Notes under the pieces: model-generated
Database searches by the model: none
What the model saw: only the letters and a program-made list of their open reading frames with translations
What the model was told of the DNA's origin: nothing
Made by a program: the position numbers and the translations under genes
Assembly: GCA_037389465.1 (NCBI GenBank)
Contig: JAZARR010000187.1
Span: 930,001-994,000 of the forward strand
Length of the DNA stretch: 64,000 nucleotides
Direction of reading: 5' to 3'
Source: Baylisascaris procyonis
Lineage: Eukaryota; Nematoda; Chromadorea; Rhabditida; Ascarididae
Part shown: piece after piece, positions 1 to 32,000 of the stretch
Numbering within the stretch: position 1 is the first letter of the stretch
Layout: every line of letters starts with the position of its first letter

Positions 1-105
1 CTGATACTGTATTGATTAATCCCCTGATACTGTAAAAAGCAAGTGATACTGTACTGATTTCATAGAAAGCAACCGATACTGTATTGATTAATCCCCCATG
101 TCATA
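1..105. repeat. Short degenerate direct repeat, GATACTGTA(C/T)TGATT
   Basis: The word GATACTGT recurs four times at spacings of roughly 26-35 bases, often followed by a TGATTAATCCCC or TGATTTCATAG continuation and by AAGCAA. It reaches the window edge, so the array may extend to the left. Confidence 0.55.
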
Positions 106-1004
106 ACTGTTCGAAATTCTATAAATATTGTATATGAATTTAGTAAGTACATGAATGTGGATATATTTTGAGATAACTGTATGAATAGATGGAGCGCTAT
201 CAAAGGGAGTTTCATAAGGAGCCAAATTTACTTGTTTTATTTTTACAATATTAGATAAAAATTGTGATGCAAAAATGAGTGCAATATTTTTATCGATGCA
301 TCATTTCGAGTTTAAATTATAGAAGGGAAAAAAAAAATTTGCGCACATCTTGAAATCCATTTCTTTTCGAATGTTGCACTCCTTCGTTAAGTGGTCGGCA
401 TTGAAAAGTTGGTGGCGTCAAAAAAAAAGATTCTTATTAAATTTGAGTGGAATTTCTCATAATTCATGAAATTCATATCAATATTTATAGCTTTTTAATG
501 CTTTTTCGAAGTTTTTTTTTTAGAAATATAAAGAGGAGCTTTCCGAATTATGCATCTTCAGCTCTCCTCTTTTCTTCCCTCCGCCTTCATATTCAAAAAA
601 AACGAAAGGGTTACTCCATTTCAATTATTTCTAACCTGGTATAACATTTTAATCTGTAATTAAGATGCACTGAAATTCTGTTTCTTTCGCTGTCTTTTTC
701 AAAAGATCTATGGATAAATACTATAATATCGTTCCATTATGCTTATTGAAATGATATACTTCTATATTTTTCTATTTTTTAATATTTGATTTTTATAAAA
801 TTGTTAATTAAAGTTTTGATTTAAAATAACTCATTTTAAAATCTAGCCTGTGTTATATTCACCGTTAATTATAGATTCTCTTTATTGGAACTTTATGTTC
901 AACGCTGTAACACTTAGCATGAAATGCCTAATTTCAATTGGTCAATATAGGCTTTTCAATATATCACTAATCTGTGATGGAATTTAGAACATATTCATAT
1001 CCTC

Positions 1005-1220
1005 GAAGATAATATAACAGGCGTTCATAAAGTTTAACACAATATTTTGAAGGGTAACATAACGGGTGTTTATAGAGTATAACACATACGTGTTTTGAAA
1101 GGTAATATAACAGATGTTTATAGAGTATAACACATTCATATTTTGAAAGGTAATATAACAGGTGTTCATAAAGTATAACACATTCGTGTTTTGAAAGGTA
1201 ACATAACTGGCGTTTATGGA
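1005..1220. repeat. 48-bp tandem repeat, about 4.5 copies
   Basis: A unit of about 48 bases (GGTAACATAACGGGTGTTTA followed by TAGAGTATAACACATACGTG and TTTTGAAA) recurs with substitutions. Because 48 is a multiple of three, the reverse strand reads through as a repeated 16-residue pattern (YYLSKHECVILYEHLL-like). That explains the overlapping open frames here, which are not taken as genes. Confidence 0.8.
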
Positions 1221-2049
1221 GTTTATCTCCACGCACGCACATCTTTCCATTATAAAAATAGTCTTACTTACCAAATCATCTAAAAATAAGTTATAGGACT
1301 TATAACAATTAGTTTAGCTATCTATTATAGTGAAAAAGAAACTATCAATGCTCGATTTATACAGATCTAAGTGATACGTCCACTATTTGCTGATATAAAT
1401 GTAAATAAATCTACAAATATATTGGCACACTTTCAAAAATGCTCTCTAAACGATGATCACCTATACATACATATCAATTACGTTGATATGTGTCTTCAAA
1501 TAAAACCAGTTATTCGTCATCGACAACACCTTAGCGGAATGTGTTTCGTCGAAAGTATTTACCCGATAACGTTGACTAGTGAACATTGTAAACGCGCATC
1601 ATCCACATAGCTACGTACCAGCCGACTGGTTTTGATGATCTCTTAGCCAAAAAAATGTGGTATGAAAATTCTTTTTTTTTTTTTAACCTATTGCATCTGT
1701 TAATACTTCCACATATTATCGTCACCTTCTGTGTCAATAAGTTTTTGATTAAAGTTCAAGTTTTTTTTAAGCGTTTGCATATTGCGCACCGGAAATGATC
1801 TATAATGATCAACAATTTAAAGTTTAGTGTAGTAGAATAGAATAAAATTTGCGAGAATAATTACACTTAGCTGATCTATCCGAATCCAGAAATGGAAAAA
1901 AATAGTCATTATTAAGGATATCAGGAAGAATGGAGAAAAAAAATTGATTGAGAAAACAATTGGTATTTTTTTTTCGATATGAAGATTGCGTTTTTTTCAG
2001 AATTCATTCAATGAAAAAAACTTCATAATTCATTTATTCTTCTTATAGG

Positions 2050-13315
<11,266 letters not shown>

Positions 13316-13369
13316 ATTTGTATCTCTTTTTGTATCATAAATTATGGTTCGATTTCAATTTGATTCATT

Positions 13370-13375
13370 AATAAA
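13370..13375 (+). promoter_or_regulatory. Candidate poly(A) signal AATAAA
   Basis: AATAAA lies 55 bases after the TAA at 13313-13315 and is followed by GC and a T-rich stretch. It is a good candidate for the 3' end signal of the plus-strand gene. Another AATAAA overlaps the stop codon itself. Confidence 0.5.
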
Positions 13376-14146
13376 GCATCATAATCGTTTTGATCACATT
13401 CAATAAATTTTGAAAGAAAAATTTATTATTTATATTATAAAAATTTATTTTTAATTATATTATTATAAAACGCTCATAAAATTATTTATAAAAACCTCTC
13501 AAAAATATTCGCCTAAATTGACTAAATACAAATCATATTCATATTTAGAAATCGATCATTCATATCAAGGGGAATATCTCACTAAGCGGATAAGCTTATT
13601 TTTTTATCATATGGATCTTTCGCATGCGAAAATATTCTTAGATTCTTCGTATGCGAAAATATTTTTGCTATTACATCGAGTTATATCGAGTAGTAAGGAT
13701 TTCTATCTTTCGCATTCGCTGCTGAGCAAATCGCTATCATCACTTTACATTACCTCTATTCACTTCTCTCAAATATAAAATTGCACTCAATATGCAAATG
13801 TATCATCTAGGTATCATGTTGAGTGATTTTAACTCATCCGTTGAACAATCCGTTTGTAGTTGTCGAAGAGAATTTTATTTCACTAACTAACTCTCTGTGA
13901 AAGATTAATTTAAGTATCGAAATACAGTGAATTCCTTTCCTAACTATAAATTCTCGTCCTTGAACGCATATATAATGCGATCACAGTGAATAAGTTGAGA
14001 CTAAAAAAATGCTTAATGATATAATTTAGCGATCTAAACTACTCAACAATTGCCCTTCAGGTTGTTTTATACAAATTGAATGGCAAAATGGGTGCAAATA
14101 TCCTTTTTTTAAATAATAAAATTTATCACAAATTTTATTTTTTACA

Positions 14147-14152
14147 TTTATT
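14147..14152 (-). promoter_or_regulatory. Candidate poly(A) signal (minus strand)
   Basis: On the minus strand AATAAA occurs about 54 bases downstream of the stop codon at 14208-14206, the usual distance for cleavage and polyadenylation of this gene. Confidence 0.5.
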
Positions 14153-14205
14153 CGAACGAATAAAAAATATTGAAATGAAAAATGGAGCAATTTTTTTTGA
14201 AATTT

Positions 14206-21340
<7,135 letters not shown>

Positions 21341-23688
21341 CGCTCAACCTCGCGCTACTCAGCAAAAACTATCAACTGAACGAAAGCCGAACGTCTTATA
21401 TTTGACGCTTTTAAGTCAGCAACAGAACCGTATGCAAATCACGACTATATTTGCGAATATACAAATGTTTTGACTAATTTTTGCATGTTTTAGTACTAAA
21501 TGCATCGACCAATCCAACCAACATACAAGCAGTCTGCAGACATCATAGGATTGCTACCTCCCTCTTTCATTCAGAAACCTTGACGGTCTATGCCCTTCCC
21601 CCTCTCCCTTTCTAGAGAATTTCGATGGCTTATTCCTAAGTTTCGTTGAATTTCCAAGCTCGCAATGAACTCCTCAAAGCAGCTAAAGTTAAAGTTAAAA
21701 TAAAGTTTCAATACTTGGGATAGTGAGAAGGAATTTACTTAAATTAAGAGATGAGGCTATAAATAAGCGTACTCACATGAAATTCGCCAACTAAACTATA
21801 AAACAGCCGAACAAATGAAGCATTCAAAAGCACTTAAGAAATTGCATTAAGACAAGTAATTGACCATTTGACCAATGTGACCAATAAGTGACCATTTGAC
21901 CATTATGTTTATTGTTACAACACACATATTTTGCGCTGAGATAAAAAAAAACGAATAATTATGAGGCACATGATGAGCAACGTTACGCTTCAAATAAAAA
22001 ATAAAAAAAAAACAACTACACACCGAAATGCATTCTGGCAAGACAACAAATATATTGTTGTACAGCTAAATGGTACTTTTTTTGCTTGTAAGGACGAGAA
22101 AATGAAGAAAAAAAAGATATTCAATTGGCAGTCATCATATTTTATACAACAATAAGATGACACATGTAGATAACGCCGATAAAATAATATTCAAAAACCG
22201 TATCGTTGAAAATAAAATACATTTTATAAATATATTTCAATAATAATATTATTCAAAAAAAGAGAGTATGAGCAAAAATTATTGATGGCTACTATCATTG
22301 TTTATAAATAATTCGAAAATACTACTTTAATAAAAATTTTATTCTAAAAAAATTATTAACGTTTATATCCGAAAAAAAAGTAGCAGCCATTAATTCAAAA
22401 TTTTCAAATAGAAAAAATTTCAAAGTTTACATTGAAGAAAACATGAAAAGATATAAACAATAATGCGTCTATTTATTAAATTTAGAGAAAAATTTTTTTT
22501 TTGCCTTCGAAAAATTAGATACCTTCAAAATGAGGAGAAATATATAACAATAAGATGCTAAAATATTTCCCAATATAAGCAATCTAATATATCATTTACC
22601 TGAGAGAAAACAAAGCGTAAATTACAGGTAAAATTAAAAATTCAATATGCATTAACGTGTTTATCACTTATAGAAGTTCATTTAAGTAGATACGATTATA
22701 AGTATAAAACGGTGAAAAGAAGAACGCTAATAATTAAATTGCTAAGGTAAGATATCAACCTCAAATTATAACGAATTTCATATAAAATATTCTATATTCT
22801 AGTATTACGAAAAAAAAAATTCCATTATATTTGGAATCCCTTTATGCTATTTTTGCAAAACTTTCTACATCTTATATCTTGTTGTAGGCTCCATTTGCGA
22901 AATTTATGCCAAAATGAAAGCGGAATTCAAAAAAATTTTCTTCGCATTAGGCAAATGGATTGAATGCTTTAATGATAGTCCAGTTAGCTAGAAATATTTC
23001 ACTCAGAGAATTTCCCAACTTATTTAAAGATATTTTCTATGGGGAAAAAAATCCCCACAAATTTTCCCTTTCGTTAATTGATGGATTCTTGTTGCAATAT
23101 CAAAATCCTACTATAGCATTATTTCAATGGGATTCCTTAGGAAAAAATCCTGCTTAAAAGAAATTTTTTTTTTCAAAACCAGAATGCCTTTTATTATAAG
23201 AAACTATTTGAGAGAACGTCCCATATTTATATTGTCTAAAAATCTTTTTTCATATTCTTCAATGCACATATAAAATGAGAGATGAAAAAAAAATGTTCAT
23301 AAATGTTGTTAATTAAAATAGTGGAAATATGTAAAGCACAATTGTATGCATTCTTGTGGAATTTTTTTTTTTTTTGCTAATAATCAAACAAAATATTTAG
23401 ACGATAAGGCGAGCAAGCTTATAGATAAAGTTATCATTTCTGTAATTTACTATTCTTTGGATTAAGATAATTTGATATAAAGGTGCATTTCTTAAGTATT
23501 AGCGCTAGACTGGAAGATGACTTGAAATTCATCTGAAATAAGACAATATAACGAAGAGGAAATTATTTCTTTAAATGTCATATGATATTGATATAAGATT
23601 TTTTTCATGTAAACCAGTTATATGAGTAATCCACAATGAACGACCGTCACTTCTGTATTTACATCGCACAATTTATGTGCTTGATATT

Positions 23689-23775
<87 letters not shown>

Positions 23776-23828
23776 CATAGCTCGTCTTATTCGGCAATAT
23801 CAGCAAAATTGATAATAAAATGAGGATA
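21341..23828. other. Intergenic region between two minus-strand genes
   Basis: This 2.5 kb lies upstream of the tetraspanin-like gene and downstream of the large DOMON gene. It is AT-rich, with a small GACCATTTGACCA repeat near 21850-21905 and a (TA)n array at 23693-23774. It probably holds the promoter of the tetraspanin-like gene and the 3' UTR of the DOMON gene. I found no coding exon in it. Confidence 0.5.
23693..23774. repeat. (TA)n microsatellite just past the DOMON gene stop
   Basis: About 41 TA units begin only ~55 bases downstream (in transcription sense) of the TGA at 23831-23829, so they probably lie in or next to the 3' UTR. Confidence 0.95.
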
Positions 23829-24794
23829 TCAGTATGGTCGATAGTATCCGGGTGGAGCGGCACGATGCTCGCCATTGAGTGTGTAATAGTTGGCCGGTTC
23901 GTTTGGATAGGACACATAAGGTGATCCAATCATTGATTGTCGTGATGGTGGCGGTCGGTTAGGTGGCGATGGCATTGCCGTTTCCTGATAAAGTTGTGCG
24001 CACGGTTTCGAAGCTACCTAAACAAAATGAACCATTTATTTGCTTCTTTTCGTATATTTTACAAAACTGTATCCGTACAGGTGTATATACCTGTCCGATA
24101 GTTTGAATTTGAGCACCTCCCTAAGAAATTTGCGCAATTCTGTCAACACGATCATATAAAGATCGTGTTAGGTGCAACAAAGTGCTCAAATAATTACCTT
24201 TGTGTACCACTCTTGATAAGTGGTCTCACCGACGCCTTTTGGACTATCTTGTGTTGTATTCGGTGATCCTTTCCCATTTTGTGAGGCTGTAGTTGCTTGT
24301 GAAAAATGTCGCGAATGATTTGATTGAAAAGCCGCATTCTCGAAGCCTTTCTTTTCCACTGGAGGTGCCACTAAAAAACAGAAAATATAACTCTTTAATA
24401 ATTAATTTCTAACATGAAAATCGACAAATTCAGATGTTATAAATAATTCTTTATACCTCAAAATCAAAGACGAAACAAAATGCTGGCTTAAAATCATCGA
24501 TATGTATATCAATGAAGGAATTCGCTACATGTAGATATTCTTTTTGAGATAAAATGCTACGCTATTTTTGCAACAGGAATATAACATCTCTATATTATTA
24601 TATAATTGTAAAACCCCTAATTTATATAGTAATCTCTAAAGGGCTCTAAAAAGGATCTGCAGGCTAATAAAACTTATGTCAGAAATCAATCGATATCAGC
24701 TCAGCATGACATCAAAAATTCCCGAATTTTATAAGAATTAACCGGTAGTTTGATATCCATAGCCATTCATCGGATACTGCATTGGATATCCGGC
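23829..24794 (-). other. Cytoplasmic tail exons 33-36
   Basis: The tail of about 145 residues is rich in Pro, Tyr and Ser: GYPMQYPMNGYGYQ, then SPPNRPPPSRQSM, YVSYPNEPANYY and a terminal PPGYYRPY. PPxY-like and proline-rich stretches could bind WW or SH3 domains. Exon 35 (24120-24091) is a 30-nt microexon encoding GGAQIQTIGQ; being a multiple of three it could be skipped. Confidence 0.7.
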
Positions 24795-27700
24795 CTGAAA
24801 ATACAACGTGTTGTCTACGTTCTGCTAATAGTTAATCAATAACAATAATTGGTAAATTAAAGAATACAGTACTGTCTATGTAATGCCATCAAAGTTGATA
24901 CGATAAACTAGAATAAAAAAAAACCTAAAGCAATAAAGAATGAGCAAAAATGAAGAGCAATATAAGTCAGGCTCAAGCTTAAATTTCATAGAAATAAATG
25001 ATTTCATCAACGCAATGTGGAGCACAATTTGCCCTTGGGAAATCATTTTTTATATATCTAAAGTCGGGAAATTTCAGCCGAAAAATTTGATAAATTAAAC
25101 GCCGATTTTGAACGAAATGATCTTCATATATGCAAATAATGCAACATTTAAGAAAAACCAATAATATTAATATTAAATAAGCAAATATAAAGTTATCACT
25201 ATTTTCCATCAAAGCATATCGTATAAAACCTATCAAGAATTAAGGTAATGAATTTATAAAAAATAGAAGATGATGAATATGCTAAAAAAGAGAGAAATTT
25301 TTTATTGAAATAAATAATTAAACTTTGTTTTTTAAAGAAAGAATAAAAGAAAAAAAACTCACAAATGTGTTATTCTTCTTTTTACACGATTTGCATAGAA
25401 TGCAACATACAAGACAGAACGCTAACACGAATAACGATACACCAAATGCGATAATTATCCAATTACGCAATTGCTCAGCAGTGAATGCCGGAAGTTCTGA
25501 AAATTTGAAATTCAAGTCAACTTTTCTATCGTTAGAAAATGATCGGAGATAGACAACATATCTAAAATATTAGTAAATCACCTTGATCACCTTGCTCATC
25601 TTCCTCTCTCAATTCAGATACTAAAGTTGGATCAATTTTACAAATAAAGGAAATAATTATTCTCCATTGATAGAACTGCATATTAAATGATTTATTTTTT
25701 TTTCCATTCAACAAAAAATGCAAGAAAAAATTTAAGCGCAAATTTTTGTAAATAAGAAAAAAATTCATTCCGGAAAATTCGATCTCTTTCAGTTCCAGTC
25801 CATTCATAATTCTAGATCCATTCCAAAAAATGTAAAAAGATAAAAAAATTCAACCAAAATGGCCATGAATAAAATTTCATTTAAAAAATTCGAAGAATTT
25901 TCATCAGTAAAAAATCGATTCAATCGAAAATAAAAATTTCATATCATTTAGTCTCCATATCGCTAGTTGATTGAAACTTTGAGCGAAAACAATTGATAAT
26001 TTCTATAAGATGGCCACTATTCTCGTTAAGTAATGTATTAATAATTATCTCTGTATAGAAAAATAACTTCTTAATACTCTCAAATTTTGCAAGGAAACTC
26101 TCCTATTCAAAGAAGAGTATTTTTCCCGAAAAAAAGTATTCCATTCGAGAAAGGTACGAGAACTAAGCTGTAAGTAGCGAATAAGCGTAAAGCAATTATT
26201 TAATAATAAACATCTACTAACCAGTTTCAGTTTTTGTTGCTTTGATCGTTGATGGTTCAACTTGTAATGAATCGATAGGGCCACGCATAGCATGCTGCAA
26301 AAATATTCGTGACGTATCGTACGACTCCATATGGGAACAATAGTCTTGGTCGAGCAACAATATATAACCAAATTCACTAATGAATACTATTTAAATTATT
26401 TATTTCCTATTATCGGTGATTCTTAATATCTAATAAGTGAGAAGGAAAACGCGAAAAAATGGATTATTATATTAAAGAGCAGCAAAACCTTTGAAATTAA
26501 AAACTTTAAGACTGAGTAGGAACTGTTGATCTCATTGCTGAGAGCTTAGATAATTCCCTTATCTAACTATATAATTTCCACAATGATACGGCTTAAATGC
26601 ATAGTGTAATTTCGTATTTAACCACAAAAAATGTGAAAAAAATTGATGAAAATATAGTAAAAAATTAAAAAATAAAATTTAATTCAATTTCAATCTTATA
26701 ATTAAAAAGAACATCTTCAATATTGATAAGTTATTATTATAAATGAATAGACAATATGCTTACTTCTTCAATTGCCTCTTTAAGTTTATTCGCAGATGGT
26801 GAGCTATCATCATCACTCGTTAGAACGATATGCGCAATTACACTACCTTTACTGAAAAATTCACGCAGGTGAATCGGCACATAGGATATTTATTTTCAAA
26901 ACAACGATTTGATATCGTTTAAATGATAGATTTCCTTTCAAAAAAAAAAATTAAAAGTAGATTTTATTCGATTCATTGAGGTGAACACTAATCGTTATTG
27001 ATATTTATTGTTAGTAGAAAGATAAACACTATTTATTTAGTGATATGAAAAGAATCATAAATGATAAACGATAATTTAAATGATAAAAACGCTCGAAAAG
27101 TCATGGTAGTTTCATTAGCATTTATTATATTAAGAAAAAGCCTTAGAATGAAAATTAAATTTTTTTTTGAATATTCAAAACTTGCTAATAAGTCTTCGAT
27201 TCATTTAGGCGTGAAATTGATGCCTATAAAATAAGACTACATGAATATATGAAGCCATAATAATGAGATAGGTAAGCATAAACTTTATTGATAACTTACG
27301 CGAATTTTGTCACACGTGCCACTTTCATATTTGGCCATTTCGATTTTATTATCGAACTCATCTGAAATTTCGCAAACAAAAAATAAAATTCCCATCGTTT
27401 TTAATTGTAAAATAAATAATAAACAATATGAATATCAACAGTAACATTGAATAATTAAAAAATAAGCGAAATGTTTAAAAAAAATTATGATACTTACATA
27501 TCTAAGTGATGGAATAAGCGATTTAATAACTTACAGCTCCAGTGACTTCATTGGCCATCGATCGAAATTCTTCGGTTGTACCATCCGAAAGGCGTGGATT
27601 CCATTCACGATTAAGGATCCTCATTATCACCTCATAAGTCGCCTATGAATAAATTTCAATTTGTATTCGCTAAGAATAATATTGCGTCGCTATTGTTTTG

Positions 27701-28942
27701 ACGCTATCAATGGGTTGACTATGAGATTTGCGAATATCTTTCTAAAAAAATCTATTTCGCATCAATTTCACTTCGACTTCTATGGCAATGTCGGTGGTCA
27801 ACTATAAAAGTAGAGTAGTCAACTATACGAATACCGTAGCCAATTGCACTAGTACGGTAGCCAATTGCACAAGTATGGTAATCACCTCTTGTTACTTCTA
27901 TATTAACTTCCCACTTCTTATGATCTATTCAATTCGACGACAAAAGTAGATAACTGAGCATATCGAGAATGAGATAAATCCAAATGATGAGTAAATAATT
28001 ACCATAGGTGCATGAGTAGATTCATCCGGGAGGAAGGATGCCTCGAGCATAACGTCATTCGATAATATCTTCTTGGTGGGTTGATTCGTTGCCCGAGCAC
28101 ATGATGCTAGACATATTTTTTTCGATGATGATATCGGAGTTCCGGAGTGTTTACGTAACTCACCTGTGCCTATAAACAATATTTAGCAAACAACGATATT
28201 TGACAGAAAAAAAATGGCATTCTAAATGCATCAAGAAATGATATTTAATGAATTAAGAAAAAAAAATTAAATTTCATACTGAGAATTTAAAAATGCGTTC
28301 AATTTTCTAAGTAAATTTTCGAAGAATAGATCAAGCAAAACGTGTGGCGAAATGATTCTTACCGCCTTCTAGATCACCTCCGCTGATCGGAAATAGGAAA
28401 TAGACGCATTGATCGATCGATAAATCATGATCATCATCGGAAACCAAACCACGTGAGAAATTTGCATAGATAAAGCCTCCTTCATAGGATGCACCAACGC
28501 CGAAGATTGCTTGATCGCTATCGATCTTCGGTCGACCATATCCGGCCGCAAAATAGTCGATAACACGCACACTCGAATCCTGAATCATTCACTTTGAATT
28601 AATATTTTAAAACGGCTAAAAATGTTTCCTTAATGAACAAAAAAAAATCCCTTATATACATTGGAAAATTTCAACAAGTTCAGCGGAAATTTCAAAAAAA
28701 GTTCGACCTAAAGGCTCTCATATCTTGATATCCTCATGCCCGGGTCGCGAACTGGCGTGAGATTAGTGATAAATTTTTGAATGTATAATGTGTTTTAAAC
28801 TTGAAATTTCTAATAAAAAAATAGGAACCAAGAAATTGATTGTAGGCATAAAATTTCCGTCGAACAGAAAAATTTAAATTGAATAATATAAGTTTTGCAT
28901 CCAAAAAACAGAAACTTTTTCATGAAGTAAATTTTCCATGCT

Positions 28943-29014
<72 letters not shown>

Positions 29015-32000
29015 AAGTACATATGAAAGAAATGAAGAAAGATACCTTAAGGACAGAAGCAGCAATGATGTCCGAATTGGCCATCGATCCATCCAAAGAA
29101 AAACCGATACCTGTCCATTTGTCCACCCCGGCGAGTGCCCGTAGTGAGAAGGTTACCACCTTACCATCAGAACTCCATCCGATCACATAGGTGCATTGCT
29201 CGGCGATACAGTTGATGGGATAAGAGAACGATCCAGTGCAATCGGCTATATGATCACCTTTATGGAAGGTATAACCTTCTACAAAAAAAAACATTATGAG
29301 TCATCATCGATACCAGCATTCGACAGAATTTACTAACGTCATCCTATGATGCCACTTTACACTATACAACGACCACCTATGCGATACTATACGTTGGTCT
29401 ATCAAAGAGGCAGTGAATTTGGGATTCAAAAAAAACCTCTCGCACTCCATATCGGTGAAATTTTCGTTCTATATTGGTAAATTTTTCGAAAAACAAACTT
29501 ATTTCGCAAGACTTCCACGGATAATTCGTTCAACTCAATAAAGTTATTTTTTATTTTTCATTTTTTATTAGTAATTTATAAAAATGCTAGAATATGCGAA
29601 GAGCATGCGAGAAAGCACACATTTAATGCCAAATTTTCTAATATTTTTCATTTGTTTTGATAGCTTTATGCGAATTAATTTCGTTCATTTATATACCCTT
29701 CAAGTTTTGCTCATTGAAGCATTTTCATTTGCAAAAATCTAATATTTATTTATAAAAGTATTTTAAATAAGTCTTATTCATCAAAATTTAAAAAAAAAGG
29801 TTTTTTATAGATGAAATCTTCATAAGAGAGTATTAACTGAATTGAAAATCACTCAAATTACTATTTTAATAAAGGAAACATTTTTTTAAAAATTTTCCAA
29901 GATGAACAAAATAATTTACGAAATAAATAGAGGATAAAATCGCTTAATAAGTGATAACAGACTGATAAGGAATTTATTTTAATAAATACTAAGTGAGAGT
30001 TATTAATTTCGATCGCTTTATTTTGACATTGTTTTGAGGTTTACAATCGATCTAATAATCGTATATGATATCATAAATTTTGGCAATAAATCCCTCCTAT
30101 CCTTATCATCAATATTAAACATTTATCAGCAGCAATATCAACATATTATTACTGATAAAAACTATCATTTAATTTCTATCAAAAACCATTCTAGCAACGA
30201 AATTATTTATGCAAATAAATTTACACTTAGAAAAATAAGACTATTTTTTTTTTTTAAAAAAGCAAGCTATAAAATTATACAAACATAATAAATAAAAATA
30301 TAATGAAAAAAATTATCAAATTTTTATTAGGGAAACGATGAAAAATAATCAAAGTATGAGTATATATATCGCCACAATCACTTGCACGATTGCTTCTGTT
30401 ACATTCCGACGATGACCGTTATCGATTGAAATGTGAATGTGATTCAGAAATCGAAAAAATAAAATAGCGATCAAAGAGAATGCGGTTCTTCCCTCTTTTT
30501 TTTTTCCAAACACTGATGCGTCACGATAAGAACGGAAAAAAAACAAACCAAAGAAATCGATCGTCAATACACCACGATTATTTACTCCATGATATTTGAT
30601 GAGATCATTTGCGAAGAAATTTGCATCTTTCGCTGAGCCATCCTTGAATAAAATGTATAAATTTTATATAATATATATTTTTTTCGGCGCTTTTAAAATT
30701 TCCGTATCTTTAGAATAGAAAGTAGCATGCAAGAAGAAAAGTTGTGATAAGAGAATCGAGTGAAATTTTGGAAAATTGGAAAAAAAAAGGAAAAAAAGTT
30801 TGAATTTTTGATAAGTCGTGAATTCATATTACTGTGTAAAGAATGCACTTATCATATGATGTTGTTTGTTCGATGATTTAGTAGTCATTGACGAGTTAAA
30901 TATCAAACTCTCCCTCATCTTCTTCGCCCTCTTACAGATTTCATCAGTTGAATGGGTATGGAAAATCACAAAAATCACTTGAGTATAAATCGATAATTAC
31001 ATGAACAGTATAAAATAACCTATCATTAAATGATCATATTCCGATGCAACAAATAAAGCTTAATTTTATACTCTAATAGCTTTAAGATTTAAAAAAAAAC
31101 TTTAATATTAGTACCTTGAAGACTGATTCGCCAGCTGCTGGCTCATAGGTTGCAGATTCTGCTCCTTTAGCCCAAATAACGGTCATTGGGCCTCTCATTA
31201 TCGCATTATCTGCTCCATCCTTTGCTGAAAAAAACATATAGCTGAGGAAATATAATTATTTCTTTGGCAGAACAATACTTAAAAAGATAACTCTGAGATG
31301 AATAATTCCAACACTGAGTGAATTTTTTTTTATAAGAATTATTGATTTTTTATGAAATATGAGAGAATTTACAAAAGAAAAAATAATTTTAAAGAAATTG
31401 GAAAAAAAATGAAGAAAAAATATAACCGTTGCATTTATTATTTTCACTCATAAATATTTATAGAATTGTGAAACAATGAAATAATTTAAAATTTCATTCA
31501 GTAAAAATAAGTAAATAGTTCGGAAGAATAAATCACAATCATAAGAGCTCATTTGTGCTATCTTATGATGAATTTTTTTTATATTTGCAATGCAAAAAAA
31601 TTTTTTTTCTGAATTGCTTTATTTTTTTCTACTTTCTAGTTGAAGTCGGAACTCTACATTTCTACCTAGCGCTTAACGCATGTTTTCCTTAATAACTGAT
31701 CGTTTGTTTGTAAAAAAATTCTAAAACATTATCTGCAAACAATTTTATTGCTTCAATAACAACCATCTGCCAACAGCTCATATTGTGATATCTAGCTATA
31801 GAAGTTCAAGTGTAATATCGAGTTTTCTGAAACTTATGCTGTAATATTTATTTATAAAAAGGTTAGATTTAAAAATTTATTAAAAACTATAATAAATAGT
31901 AGGTATTTTATTGCAACCTTTGAGTGGTTTTCTAAAAGCAAGCGTTGTAATGCCATCTTGCTCATAGGCAATAGCAGATGTAAGCGAATCATCGCCTCCA

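Larger units (their letters stand above)
1..2049. other. Non-coding left flank
   Basis: No open frame here shows convincing splice signals or protein-like composition. The stretch holds a short repeat at the far left, a 48-bp tandem repeat near 1010-1220 and long A/T runs. The last bases, ending in TTCTTATAG just before the ATG at 2050, form a strong 3' splice acceptor, so this flank probably includes the outron or 5' intron of the downstream plus-strand gene. Confidence 0.5.
13316..14205. other. Intergenic gap between convergent genes
   Basis: The plus-strand gene ends at 13315 and the minus-strand tetraspanin-like gene ends at 14206, so the genes are tail to tail about 0.9 kb apart. Besides two candidate poly(A) signals I see only AT-rich sequence. 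The open frame at 13518-13778 has no splice context and looks random. Confidence 0.5.

Noticed and set aside
967..1274. Minus-strand Cys/Tyr-rich repeat peptides
   Set aside because: Explained by the 48-bp tandem repeat; no gene signals.
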